From the NCBI GenBank assembly GCA_947652115.1, contig OX393573.1:8499268-8563267 (forward strand): a stretch of DNA of 64,000 nucleotides, written 5' to 3'. The position numbers were made by a program, and so were the translations under genes. The notes under the pieces were generated by a model. It saw nothing but the letters and a program-made list of their open reading frames with translations, had not been told where the DNA came from and did no database searches. Each line of letters begins with the position of its first letter. Position 1 is the first letter of the stretch. Shown piece after piece: positions 1-13,468 of this stretch. The DNA comes from Blastomussa wellsi. Taxonomy: Eukaryota; Cnidaria; Anthozoa; Scleractinia; Plerogyridae.

Positions 1-1818
1 AATGAAATTTTTCGGGAGGCCAAAAAGTCATTTTTTGGAACTTCGTCGGAATCGGCTGAAATTAAAGCGCAAATGTGCGCGCAGTGTTCTTATGACGAGA
101 ACATCGTAATTTCAACGTTTCGAGGCACCCGCCATTTTTTAGCAAAAAATGAAATTTTTCGGGAGGCCAAAAAGTGATTTTTTGCAACTTCGTCCGAATC
201 GGCTGAAATTAAAGCGCAAATGTGTGCGCAGTGTTCTTATTACGAGAACATCGTAATTTCAACGTTTCGCGGCACCCGCAATTTTTTAGCAAAAAATGAA
301 ATTTTTCGGGAGGCCAAAAAGTGATTTTTTGGAACTTCGTCCGAATCGTTTGAAATTAAAGCGCAAATGTACGCGCAGTGTTCTTATGACGAGAACATCG
401 TAATTTCAACGTTTCGCGGCACCCGCAATTTTTTAGCAAAAAATGAAATTTTTCGGGAGGCCAAAAAGTCATTTTTTGGAAGTTCGTCGGAATCGGCTGC
501 AATTAAAGCGCAAATGTGCGCGCAGTGTTCTTATGACGAGAACATCGTAATTTCAACGTTTCGCGGCACCTGCAATTTTTTAGCAAAAAATGAAATTTTT
601 CGGGAGGCGAAAAAGTGATTTTTTGCAAGTTCGTCCGAATCGGCTGAAATTAAAGCGCAAATGTGCGCGCAGTGTTCTTATGACGAGAACATCGTAATTT
701 CAACGTTTCGCTGCACCCGCAATTTTTTAGCAAAAAATGAAATTTTTCGGGAGGCCAAAAAGTGATTTTTTGGAACTTCGTCCGAATCGGCTGAAATTAA
801 AGCGCAAATGTGCGCGCAGTGTTCTTATGACGAGAACATCGTAATTTCAACGTTTCGCGGCACCCGCAATTTTTTAGCAAAAAATGAAATTTTTCGGGAG
901 GCCAAAAAGTGATTTTTTGGAAGTTCGTCCGAATCGGCTGAAATTAAATCGCAAATGTGCGCGCAGTGTTCTTATGACGAGAACATCGTAATTTCAACGT
1001 TTCGCGGCACCCGCAATTTTTTAGCAAAAACTGAAATTTTTCGGGAGGCCAAAAAGTGATTTTTTGGAAGTTCGTCCGAATCGGCTGAAATTAAAGCGCA
1101 AATGTGCGCGCAGTGTTCTTATGACGAGAACATCGTAATTTCAACGTTTCGCGGCACCCGCAATTTTTTAGCAAAAAATGAAATTTTTCGGGAGGCCAAA
1201 AAGTGATTTTTTGCAAAGTTCGTCCGAATCGGCTGAAATTTAGGCGCAAATGTACGCGCAGTGTTCTTATGGCGAGAACATCGTAATTTCAACGATTCGC
1301 GGCACCCGCAATTTTTTAGCAAAAAATGAAATTTTTCGGGAGGCCAAAAAGTGATTTTTTGGAACTTCGTCCGAATCGGCTGAAATTAAAGCGCAAATGT
1401 GCGCGCAGTGTTCTTATGACGAGAACATCGTAATTTCAACGTTTCGCGGCACCCGCAATTTTTTAGCAAAAAATGAAATTTTTCGGGAGGCCAAAAAGTG
1501 ATTTTTTGCAAGTTCGTCCGAATCGGCTGAAATTAAAGCGCAAATGTGCGCGCAGTGTTCTTATTACGAGAACATCGTAATTTCAACGTTTCGCGGCACC
1601 CGCAATTTTTTAGCAAAAAATGAAATTTTTCGGGAGGCCAAAAATTCATTTTTTGGAACTTCGTCCGAATCGGCTGAAATTAAAGCGCAAATGTGCGCGC
1701 AGTGTTCTTATGACGAGAACATCGTAATTCTAACGTTTCGCGGCACCCGCAATTTTTTTAGCAAAAAATGAAATTTTTCGGGAGGCCAAAAAGTGATTTT
1801 TTGGAAGTTCGTCCGAAT

Positions 1819-1971
1819 GGGCCTTAATCATACGGCGGCCATATTGGCCATAGACAATAGATTTTGTACCCCAAGCCTCGGGTTGAAATGTTTGGGAACG
1901 AGTTCCCGCGTGGCAAAACAAAAGTTTGCAATCCCTCGGGACTCAATATGGCCGCCGTGTGATTAAGGCCC
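1819..1971. mobile_element. MITE-like 153-bp element with inverted termini, copy 1
   Basis: A 153-bp block unrelated to the satellite interrupts a monomer after CGTCCGAAT. Its ends are near-perfect inverted repeats of 28 bp (GGGCCTTAATCA, then a T/C mismatch, then ACGGCGGCCATATTG). Flanking AT dinucleotides suggest a 2-bp target duplication: the uninterrupted monomer reads GAATCGG and the interrupted one GAAT-element-ATCGG. The interior holds a small palindrome, GGGAAC-GA-GTTCCC. There is no coding capacity, so it would be a non-autonomous DNA transposon. A 2-bp AT duplication with GGG termini might point to the ISL2EU branch of the PIF/Harbinger group, but that is a guess from memory of the family. 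Confidence 0.85.
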
Positions 1972-4900
1972 ATCGGCTGAAATTAAAGCGCAAATGTGCG
2001 CGCAGTGTTCTTATGACGAGAACATTGTAATTTCAACGATTCGCGGCACCCGCAATTTTTTAGCAAAAAATGAAATTTTTCGGGAGGCCAAAAAGTCATT
2101 TTTTGGAACTTCGTCCGAATCGGCTGAAATTAAAGCGCAAATGTGCGCGCAGTGTTCTTATGACGAGAACATCGTAATTTCAACGTTTCGCGGCACCCGC
2201 AATTTTTTAGCAAAAAATGAAATTTTTCGGGAGGCCAAAAAGTGATTTTTTTGAACTTCGTCCGAATCGGCTGAAATTAAAGCGCAAATGTGCGCGCAGT
2301 GTTTTTATGACGAGAATATCGTAATTTCAACGGTTCGCGGCACCCGCAATTTTTTAGCAAAAAATGAAATTTTTCGGGAGGCCAAAAAGTCATTTTTTGG
2401 AACTTCGTCCGAATCGGCTGAAATTAAAGCGCAAATGTGCGCGCAGTGTTCTTATAACGAGAAAATCGTAATTTCAACGTTTCGCGGCACCCGCAATTTT
2501 TTAGCAAAAAATGAAATTTTTCGGGAGGCCAAAAAGTGATTTTTTGCAACTTCGTCCGAATCGGCTGAAATTAAAGCGCAAATGTGCGCGCAGTGTTCTT
2601 ATGACGAGAACCTCGTAATTTCAACGTTTCGCGGCACCCGCAATTTTTTAGGAAAAAATGAAATTTTTCGGGAGGCCAAAAAGTGATTTTTTGCAAGTTC
2701 GTCCGAATCGGCTGAAATTAAAGCGAAAATGTGCGCGCAGTGTTCTTATTACGAGAACATCGTAATTTCAACGTTTCGCGGCACCCGCAATTTTTTAGCA
2801 AAAAATGAAATTTTTCGGGAGGCCAAAAAGTGATTTTTTGGAACTTCGTCCGAATCGGCTGAAATTAAAGCGAAAATGTGCGCGCAGTGTTCTTATTACG
2901 AGAACATCGTAATTTCAACGTTTCGCGGCACCCGCAATTTTTTAGCAAAAAATGAAATTTTTCGGGAGGCCAAAAAGTGATTTTTTGGAACTTCGTCCGA
3001 ATCGGCTGAAATTAAAGCGCAAATGTGCGCGCAGTGTTTTTATGACGAGAACATCGTAATTTCAACGTTTCGCGGCACCCGCAATTTTTTAGCAAAAAAT
3101 GAAATTTTTCGGGAGGCCAAAAAGTGATTTTTTGGAACTTCGTCCGAATCGGCTGAAATTAAAGCGAAAATGTGCGCGCAGTGTTCTTATTACGAGAACA
3201 TCGTAATTTCAACGTTTCGCGGCACCCGCAATTTTTAAGCAAAAAATGAAATTTTTCGGGAGGCCAAAAAGTGATTTTTTTGAACTTCGTCCGAATCGGC
3301 TGAAATTAAAGCGCAAATGTGCGCGCAGTGTTTTTATGACGAGAATATCGTAATTTCAACGATTCGCGGCACCCGCAATTTTTTAGCAAAAAATGAAATT
3401 TTTCGGGAGGCCAAAAAGTCATTTTTTGGAACTTCGTCGGAATCGGCTGAAATTAAGCGCAAATGTGCGCGCAGTGTTCTTATCACGAGAACATCGTAAT
3501 TTCAACGATTCGCGGCACCCGCAATTTTTTAGCAAAAAATGAAATTTTTCGGGAGGCCAAAAACTGATTTTTTGGAAGTTCGTCCGAATCGGCTGAAATT
3601 AAAGCGCAAATGTGCGCGCAGTGTTCTTATTACGACAACATCGTAATTTCAACGTTTCGCGGCACCCGCAATTTTTTAGCAAAAAATGAAATTTTTCGGG
3701 AGGCCAAAAAGTGATTTTTTGGAAGTTCGTCCGAATCGGCTGAAATTAAAGCGCAAATGTGCGCGCAGTGTTCTCATGACGAGAACATCGTAATTTCAAC
3801 GTTTCGCGGCACCCACAATTTTTTAGCAAAAAATGAAATTTTTCGGGAGGCCAAAAAGTGATTTTTTGGAAGTTCGTCCGAATCGGCTGAAATTAAAGCG
3901 CAAATGTGCGCGCAGTGATCTTATGACGAGAACATCGTAATTTCAACGTTTCGCGGCACCCGCAATTTTTTAGCAAAAAATGAAATTTTTCGGGAGGCCA
4001 AAAAGTGATTTTTTTGAACTTCGTCCGAATCGGCTGAAATTAAAGCGCAAATGTGCGCGCAGTGTTTATATGACGAGAATATCGTAATTTCAACGATTCG
4101 CGGCACCCGCAATTTTTTAGCAAAAAATGAAATTTTTCGAGAGGCCAAAAAGTCATTTTTTGGAACTTCGTCCGAATCGGCTGAAATTAAAGCGCAAATG
4201 TGCGCGCAGTGTTCTTATAACGAGAAAATCGTAATTTCAACGTTTCGCGGCACCCGCAATTTTTTAGCAAAAAATGAAATTTTTCGGGAGGCCAAAAAGT
4301 GATTTTTTGGAACTTCGTCCGAATCGGCTGAAATTAAAGCGCAAATGTGCGCGCAGTGTTCTTATGACGAGAACCTCGTAATTTCAACGTTTCGCGGCAC
4401 CCGCAATTTTTTAGGAAAAAATGAAATTTTTCGGGAGGCCAAAAAGTGATTTTTTGGAACTTCGTCCGAATCGGCTGAAATTAAAGCGCAAATGTGCGCG
4501 CAGTGTTCTTATGACGAGAACATCGTAATTTCAACGATTCGCGGCACCCGCAATTTTTTAGCAAAAAATGAAATTTTTCGGGAGGCCAAAAAGTGATTTT
4601 TTGGAACTTCGTCCGAATCGGCTGAAATTAAAGCGCAAATGTGCGCGCAGTGTCCTTATGACGAGAACATCGTAATTTCAGCGTTTCGCGGCACCCGCAA
4701 TTTTTTAGCAAAAAATGAAATTTTTCGGGAGGCCAAAAAGTCATTTTTTGGATCTTCGTCGGAATCGGCTGAAATTAAATCGCAAATGTGCGCGCAGTGT
4801 CCTTATGACGAGAAAATCGTAATTTCAACGTTTCGCGGCACGCGCAATTTTTTAGCAAAAAATGAAATTTTTCGGGAGGCCAAAAAGTCATTTTTCGGAA

Positions 4901-6378
4901 CTTCGTCCGAATCGTCTGAAATTAAAGCGCAAATGTGCGCGCAGTGTTCTTATGACGAAAACATCGTAATTTCAACGTTTCGCGGCACCCGCAATTTTTT
5001 AGCAAAAAATGAAATTTTTCGGGAGGCCAAAAAGTCATTTTTTGCAAGTTCGTCCGAATCGGCTGAAATTAAAGCGCAAATGTGCGCGCAGTGTTCTTAT
5101 GACGAGAACATCGTAATTTCAACGTTTCGCTGCACCCGCAATTTTTTAGCAAAAAATGAAATTTTTCGGGAGGCCAAAAAGTCATTTTTTGGAAGTTCGT
5201 CCGAATCGGCTGAAATTAAAGCGCAAATGTGCGCGCAGTGTTCTTATCACGAGAACATCGTAATTTCAACGTTTCGCGGCACTTGCAATTTTTTAGCAAA
5301 AAATGAAATTTTTCGGGAGGCCAAAAAGTCATTTTTTGGAACTTCGTCCGAATCGGCTGAAATTAAAGCGCAAATGTGCGCGCAGTGTTCTTATGACGAA
5401 AACATCGTAATTTCAACGTTTTGCGGCACCCGCAATTTTTAGCAAAAACTGAAATTTTTCGGGAGGCCAAAAAGTGATTTTTTGAAGTTCGTCGGAATCG
5501 GCTGCAATTAAAGCGCAAATGTGCGCGCAGTGTTCTTATTACGAGAACATCGTAATTTCAACGTTTCGCGGCACCCGCAATTTTTTAGCAAAAAATGAAA
5601 TTTTTCGGGAGGCCAAAAAGTCATTTTTTGGAAGTTCGTCCGAATCGGCTGAAATTAAAGCGCAAATGTGCGCGCAGTGTTCTTATCACGAGAACATCGT
5701 AATTTCAACGTTTCGCGGCACCCGCAATTTTTTAGCAAAAAATGAAATTTTTCGGGAGGCCAAAAAGTCATTTTTTGGAACTTCGTCCGAATCGGCTGAA
5801 ATTAAAGCGCAAATGTGCGCGCAGTGTTCTTATGACGAAAACATCGTAATTTCAACGTTTCGCGGCACCCGCAATTTTTAGCAAAAACTGAAATTTTTCG
5901 GGAGGCCAAAAAGTGATTTTTTGAAGTTCGTCGGAATCGGCTGCAATTAAAGCGCAAATGTGCGCGCAGTGTTCTTATTACGAGAACATCGTAATTTCAA
6001 CGTTTCGCGGCACCCGCAATTTTTTAGCAAAAAATGAAATTTTTCGGGAGGCCAAAAAGTGATTTTTTGGAACTTCGTCCGAATCGGCTGAAATTAAAGC
6101 GCAAATGTACGCGCAGTGTTCTTATGACGAGAACATCGTAATTTCAACGTTTCGCGGCACCTGCAATTTTTTAGCAAAAAATGAAATTTTTCGGGAGGCC
6201 AAAAAGTGATTTTTTGCAAGTTCGTCCGAATCGGCTGAAATTAAAGCGCAAATGTGCGCGCAGTGTTCTTATGACGAGAACATCGTAATTTCAACGTTTC
6301 GCGGCACCCGCAATTTTTTAGCAAAAAATGAAATTTTTCGGGAGGCCAAAAAGTGATTTTTTGGAACTTCGTCCGAAT

Positions 6379-6531
6379 GGGCCTTAATCATACGGCGGCC
6401 ATATTGGCCATAGACAATAGATTTTGTACCCCAAGCCTCGGGTTGAAATGTTTGGGAACGAGTTCCCGCGTGGCAAAACAAAAGTTTGCAATCCCTCGGG
6501 ACTCAATATGGCCGCCGTGTGATTAAGGCCC
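6379..6531. mobile_element. MITE-like 153-bp element, copy 2
   Basis: Same sequence as the copy at 1819-1971 as far as I can read, at the same position in the monomer with AT on both sides. Confidence 0.85.
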
Positions 6532-9327
6532 ATCGGCTGAAATTAAAGCGCAAATGTGCGCGCAGTGTTCTTATGACGAGAACATCGTAATTTCAACGAT
6601 TCGCGGCACCCGCAATTTTTTAGCAAAAAATGAAATTTTTCGGGAGGCCAAAAAGTCATTTTTTGGAACTTCGTCCGAATCGGCTGAAATTAAAGTGCAA
6701 ATGTGCGCGCAGTGTTCTTATGACGAGAACATCGTAATTTCAACGTTTCGCGGCACCCGCAATTTTTTAGCAAAAAATGAAATTTTTCGGGAGGCCAAAA
6801 AGTGATTTTTTTGAACTTCGTCCGAATCGGCTGAAATTAAAGCGCAAATGTGCGCGCAGTGTTTTTATGACGAGAATATCGTAATTTCAACGGTTCGCGG
6901 CACCCGCAATTTTTTAGCAAAAAATGAAATTTTTCGGGAGGCCAAAAAGTCATTTTTTGGAACTTCGTCCGAATCGGCTGAAATTAAAGCGCAAATGTGC
7001 GCGCAGTGTTCTTATAACGAGAAAATCGTAATTTCAACGTTTCGCGGCACCCGCAATTTTTTAGCAAAAAATGAAATTTTTCGGGAGGCCAAATAGTGAT
7101 TTTTTGCAACTTCGTCCGAATCGGCTGAAATTAAAGCGCAAATGTGCGCGCAGTGTTCTTATGACGAGAACCTCGTAATTTCAACGTTTCGCGGCACCCG
7201 CAATTTTTTAGGAAAAAATGAAATTTTTCGGGAGGCCAAAAAGTGATTTTTTGCAAGTTCGTCCGAATCGGCTGAAATTAAAGCGAAAATGTGCGCGCAG
7301 TGTTCTTATTACGAGAACATCGTAATTTCAACGTTTCGCGGCACCCGCAATTTTTTAGCAAAAAATGAAATTTTTCGGGAGGCCAAAAACTCATTTTTTG
7401 GAACTTCGTCCGAATCGGCTGAAATTAAAGCGAAAATGTGCGCGCAGTGTTCTTATTACGAGAACATCGTAATTTCAACGTTTCGCGGCACCCGCAATTT
7501 TTTAGCAAAAAATGAAATTTTTCGGGAGGCCAAAAAGTGATTTTTTGGAACTTCGTCCGAATCGGCTGAAATTAAAGCGCAAATGTGCGCGCAGTGTTCT
7601 TATGACGAGAACATCGTAATTTCAACGTTTCGCGGCACCCGCAATTTTTTAGCAAAAAATGAAATTTTTCGGGAGGCCAAAAAGTGATTTTTTGGAAGTT
7701 CGTCCGAATCGGCTGAAATTAAATCGCAAATGTGCGCGCAGTGTTCTTATGACGAGAACATCGTAATTTCAACGTTTCGCGGCACCCGCAATTTTTTAGC
7801 AAAAACTGAAATTTTTCGGGAGGCCAAAAAGTGATTTTTTGGAAGTTCGTCCGAATCGGCTGAAATTAAAGCGCAAATGTGCGCGCAGTGTTCTTATGAC
7901 GAGAACATCGTAATTTCAACGTTTCGCGGCACCCGCAATTTTTTAGCAAAAAATGAAATTTTTCGGGAGGCCAAAAAGTGATTTTTTGCAAAGTTCGTCC
8001 GAATCGGCTGAAATTTAGGCGCAAATGTACGCGCAGTGTTCTTATGGCGAGAACATCGTAATTTCAACGATTCGCGGCACCCGCAATTTTTTAGCAAAAA
8101 ATGAAATTTTTCGGGAGGCCAAAAAGTGATTTTTTGGAACTTCGTCCGAATCGGCTGAAATTAAAGCGCAAATGTGCGCGCAGTGTTCTTATGACGAGAA
8201 CATCGTAATTTCAACGTTTCGCGGCACCCGCAATTTTTTAGCAAAAAATGAAATTTTTCGGGAGGCCAAAAAGTGATTTTTTGCAAGTTCGTCCGAATCG
8301 GCTGAAATTAAAGCGCAAATGTGCGCGCAGTGTTCTTATTACGAGAACATCGTAATTTCAACGTTTCGCGGCACCCGCAATTTTTTAGCAAAAAATGAAA
8401 TTTTTCGGGAGGCCAAAAATTCATTTTTTGGAACTTCGTCCGAATCGGCTGAAATTAAAGCGCAAATGTGCGCGCAGTGTTCTTATGACGAGAACATCGT
8501 AATTCTAACGTTTCGCGGCACCCGCAATTTTTTTAGCAAAAAATGAAATTTTTCGGGAGGCCAAAAAGTGATTTTTTGGAAGTTCGTCCGAATCGGCTGA
8601 AATTAAAGCGCAAATGTGCGCGCAGTGTTCTTATGACGAGAACATCGTAATTTCAACGTTTCGCGGCACCCGCAATTTTTTAGCAAAAAATGAAATTTTT
8701 CGGGAGGCCAAAAAGTCATTTTTTGGAACTTCGTCGGAGTCGGCTTAAATTAAGCTCAAATGTGCGCGCAGTGTTCTTATGACGAGAACATCGTAATTTC
8801 AACGTTTCGAGGCACCCGCCATTTTTTAGCAAAAAATGAAATTTTTCGGGAGGCCAAAAAGTGATTTTTTGCAACTTCGTCCGAATAGGCTGAAATTAAA
8901 GCGCAAATGTGCGCGCAGTGTTCTTATTACGAGAACATCGTAATTTCAACGTTTCGCGGCACCCGCAATTTTTTAGCAAAAAATGAAATTTTTCGGGAGG
9001 CCAAAAAGTGATTTTTTGGAACTTCGTCCGAATCGGCTGAAATTAAAGCGCAAATGTACGCGCAGTGTTCTTATGACGAGAACATCGTAATTTCAACGTT
9101 TCGCGGCACCTGCAATTTTTTAGCAAAAAATGAAATTTTTCGGGAGGCCAAAAAGTGATTTTTTGCAAGTTCGTCCGAATCGGCTGAAATTAAAGCGCAA
9201 ATGTGCGCGCAGTGTTCTTATGACGAGAACATCGTAATTTCAACGTTTCGCGGCACCCGCAATTTTTTAGCAAAAAATGAAATTTTTCGGGAGGCCAAAA
9301 AGTGATTTTTTGGAACTTCGTCCGAAT

Positions 9328-9480
9328 GGGCCTTAATCATACGGCGGCCATATTGGCCATAGACAATAGATTTTGTACCCCAAGCCTCGGGTTGAAATGT
9401 TTGGGAACGAGTTCCCGCGTGGCAAAACAAAAGTTTGCAATCCCTCGGGACTCAATATGGCCGCCGTGTGATTAAGGCCC
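9328..9480. mobile_element. MITE-like 153-bp element, copy 3
   Basis: Same element and monomer position. It lies 2,949 bp after copy 2 and belongs to the 3,988-bp higher-order repeat. Confidence 0.85.
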
Positions 9481-10366
9481 ATCGGCTGAAATTAAAGCGC
9501 AAATTTGCGCGCAGTGTTCTTATGACGAGAACATCGTAATTTCAACGATTCGCGGCACCCGCAATTTTTTAGCAAAAAATGAAATTTTTCGGGAGGCCAA
9601 AAAGTCATTTTTTGGAACTTCGTCCGAATCGGCTGAAATTAAAGCGCAAATGTGCGCGCAGTGTTCTTATGACGAGAACATCGTAATTTCAACGTTTCGC
9701 GGCACCCGCAATTTTTTAGCAAAAAATGAAATTTTTCGGGAGGCCAAAAAGTGATTTTTTTGAACTTCGTCCGAATCGGCTGAAATTAAAGCGCAAATGT
9801 GCGCGCAGTGTTTTTATGACGAGAATATCGTAATTTCAACGGTTCGCGGCACCCGCAATTTTTTAGCAAAAAATGAAATTTTTCGGGAGGCCAAAAAAGT
9901 GATTTTTTGGAAGTTCGTCCGAATCGGCTGAAATTAAAGCGCAAATGTGCGCGCAGTGTTCTTATGACGAGAACATCGTAATTTCAACGTTTTGCGGCAC
10001 CCGCAATTTTTTAGCAAAAAATGAAATTTTTCGGGAGGCCAAAAAAGTGATTTTTTGGAAGTTCGTCCGAATCGGCTGAAATTAAAGCGCAAATGTGCGC
10101 GCAGTGTTCTTATGACGAGAACATCGTAATTTCAACGTTTCGCGGCACCCGCAATTTTTTAGCAAAAAATGAAATTTTTCGGGAGGCCAAAAAGTGATTT
10201 TTTGGAAGTTCGTCCGAATCGGCTGAAATTAAATCGCAAATGTGCGCGCAGTGTTCTTATGACGAGAACATCGTAATTTCAACGTTTCGCGGCACCCGCA
10301 ATTTTTTAGCAAAAAATGAAATTTTTCGGGAGGCCAAAAAGTGATTTTTTGGAACTTCGTCCGAAT

Positions 10367-10519
10367 GGGCCTTAATCATACGGCGGCCATATTGGCCATA
10401 GACAATAGATTTTGTACCCCAAGCCTCGGGTTGAAATGTTTGGGAACGAGTTCCCGCGTGGCAAAACAAAAGTTTGCAATCCCTCGGGACTCAATATGGC
10501 CGCCGTGTGATTAAGGCCC
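10367..10519. mobile_element. MITE-like 153-bp element, copy 4
   Basis: Same element and monomer position, exactly 3,988 bp after copy 2. This marks the period of a higher-order repeat. Confidence 0.85.
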
Positions 10520-13315
10520 ATCGGCTGAAATTAAAGCGCAAATGTGCGCGCAGTGTTCTTATGACGAGAACATCGTAATTTCAACGATTCGCGGCACCCG
10601 CAATTTTTTAGCAAAAAATGAAATTTTTCGGGAGGCCAAAAAGTCATTTTTTGGAACTTCGTCCGAATCGGCTGAAATTAAAGCGCAAATGTGCGCGCAG
10701 TGTTCTTATGACGAGAACATCGTAATTTCAACGTTTCGCGGCACCCGCAATTTTTTAGCAAAAAATGAAATTTTTCGGGAGGCCAAAAAGTGATTTTTTT
10801 GAACTTCGTCCGAATCGGCTGAAATTAAAGCGCAAATGTGCGCGCAGTGTTTTTATGACGAGAATATCGTAATTTCAACGGTTCGCGGCACCCGCAATTT
10901 TTTTGCAAAAAATGAAATTTTTCGGGAGGCCAAAAAGTCATTTTTTGGAACTTCGTCCGAATCGGCTGAAATTAAAGCGCAAATGTGCGCGCAGTGTTCT
11001 TATAACGAGAAAATCGTAATTTCAACGTTTCGCGGCACCCGCAATTTTTTAGCAAAAAATGAAATTTTTCGGGAGGCCAAATAGTGATTTTTTGCAACTT
11101 CGTCCGAATCGGCTGAAATTAAAGCGCAAATGTGCGCGCAGTGTTCTTATGACGAGAACCTCGTAATTTCAACGTTTCGCGGCACCCGCAATTTTTTAGG
11201 AAAAAATGAAATTTTTCGGGAGGCCAAAAAGTGATTTTTTGCAAGTTCGTCCGAATCGGCTGAAATTAAAGCGAAAATGTGCGCGCAGTGTTCTTATTAC
11301 GAGAACATCGTAATTTCAACGTTTCGCGGCACCCGCAATTTTTTAGCAAAAAATGAAATTTTTCGGGAGGCCAAAAACTCATTTTTTGGAACTTCGTCCG
11401 AATCGGCTGAAATTAAAGCGAAAATGTGCGCGCAGTGTTCTTATTACGAGAACATCGTAATTTCAACGTTTCGCGGCACCCGCAATTTTTTAGCAAAAAA
11501 TGAAATTTTTCGGGAGGCCAAAAAGTGATTTTTTGGAACTTCGTCCGAATCGGCTGAAATTAAAGCGCAAATGTGCGCGCAGTGTTCTTATGACGAGAAC
11601 ATCGTAATTTCAACGTTTCGCGGCACCCGCAATTTTTTAGCAAAAAATGAAATTTTTCGGGAGGCCAAAAAGTGATTTTTTGGAAGTTCGTCCGAATCGG
11701 CTGAAATTAAATCGCAAATGTGCGCGCAGTGTTCTTATGACGAGAACATCGTAATTTCAACGTTTCGCGGCACCCGCAATTTTTTAGCAAAAACTGAAAT
11801 TTTTCGGGAGGCCAAAAAGTGATTTTTTGGAAGTTCGTCCGAATCGGCTGAAATTAAAGCGCAAATGTGCGCGCAGTGTTCTTATGACGAGAACATCGTA
11901 ATTTCAACGTTTCGCGGCACCCGCAATTTTTTAGCAAAAAATGAAATTTTTCGGGAGGCCAAAAAGTGATTTTTTGCAAAGTTCGTCCGAATCGGCTGAA
12001 ATTTAGGCGCAAATGTACGCGCAGTGTTCTTATGGCGAGAACATCGTAATTTCAACGATTCGCGGCACCCGCAATTTTTTAGCAAAAAATGAAATTTTTC
12101 GGGAGGCCAAAAAGTGATTTTTTGGAACTTCGTCCGAATCGGCTGAAATTAAAGCGCAAATGTGCGCGCAGTGTTCTTATGACGAGAACATCGTAATTTC
12201 AACGTTTCGCGGCACCCGCAATTTTTTAGCAAAAAATGAAATTTTTCGGGAGGCCAAAAAGTGATTTTTTGCAAGTTCGTCCGAATCGGCTGAAATTAAA
12301 GCGCAAATGTGCGCGCAGTGTTCTTATTACGAGAACATCGTAATTTCAACGTTTCGCGGCACCCGCAATTTTTTAGCAAAAAATGAAATTTTTCGGGAGG
12401 CCAAAAATTCATTTTTTGGAACTTCGTCCGAATCGGCTGAAATTAAAGCGCAAATGTGCGCGCAGTGTTCTTATGACGAGAACATCGTAATTCTAACGTT
12501 TCGCGGCACCCGCAATTTTTTTAGCAAAAAATGAAATTTTTCGGGAGGCCAAAAAGTGATTTTTTGGAAGTTCGTCCGAATCGGCTGAAATTAAAGCGCA
12601 AATGTGCGCGCAGTGTTCTTATGACGAGAACATCGTAATTTCAACGTTTCGCGGCACCCGCAATTTTTTAGCAAAAAATGAAATTTTTCGGGAGGCCAAA
12701 AAGTCATTTTTTGGAACTTCGTCGGAGTCGGCTTAAATTAAGCTCAAATGTGCGCGCAGTGTTCTTATGACGAGAACATCGTAATTTCAACGTTTCGAGG
12801 CACCCGCAATTTTTTAGCAAAAAATGAAATTTTTCGGGAGGCCAAAAAGTGATTTTTTGCAACTTCGTCCGAATAGGCTGAAATTAAAGCGCAAATGTGC
12901 GCGCAGTGTTCTTATTACGAGAACATCGTAATTTCAACGTTTCGCGGCACCCGCAATTTTTTAGCAAAAAATGAAATTTTTCGGGAGGCCAAAAAGTGAT
13001 TTTTTGGAACTTCGTCCGAATCGGCTGAAATTAAAGCGCAAATGTACGCGCAGTGTTCTTATGACGAGAACATCGTAATTTCAACGTTTCGCGGCACCTG
13101 CAATTTTTTAGCAAAAAATGAAATTTTTCGGGAGGCCAAAAAGTGATTTTTTGCAAGTTCGTCCGAATCGGCTGAAATTAAAGCGCAAATGTGCGTGCAG
13201 TGTTCTTATGACGAGAACATCGTAATTTCAACGTTTCGCGGCACCCGCAATTTTTTAGCAAAAAATGAAATTTTTCGGGAGGCCAAAAAGTGATTTTTTG
13301 GAACTTCGTCCGAAT

Positions 13316-13468
13316 GGGCCTTAATCATACGGCGGCCATATTGGCCATAGACAATAGATTTTGTACCCCAAGCCTCGGGTTGAAATGTTTGGGAACGAGT
13401 TCCCGCGTGGCAAAACAAAAGTTTGCAATCCCTCGGGACTCAATATGGCCGCCGTGTGATTAAGGCCC
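13316..13468. mobile_element. MITE-like 153-bp element, copy 5
   Basis: Same element and monomer position, exactly 3,988 bp after copy 3. The next position expected from the period (14355) is an empty site. Confidence 0.85.

Noticed and set aside
1730..1921. Minus-strand frames of 63-70 codons spanning the 153-bp element
   Set aside because: They are chance frames running from the element into the satellite, repeated wherever the element occurs, with no protein-like features.
4639..5442. A 267-codon open frame and dozens of 60-132-codon frames in the satellite
   Set aside because: They are the same 49-codon monomer repeated. Their length depends only on whether a TGA is TCA, and most monomers contain the stop.
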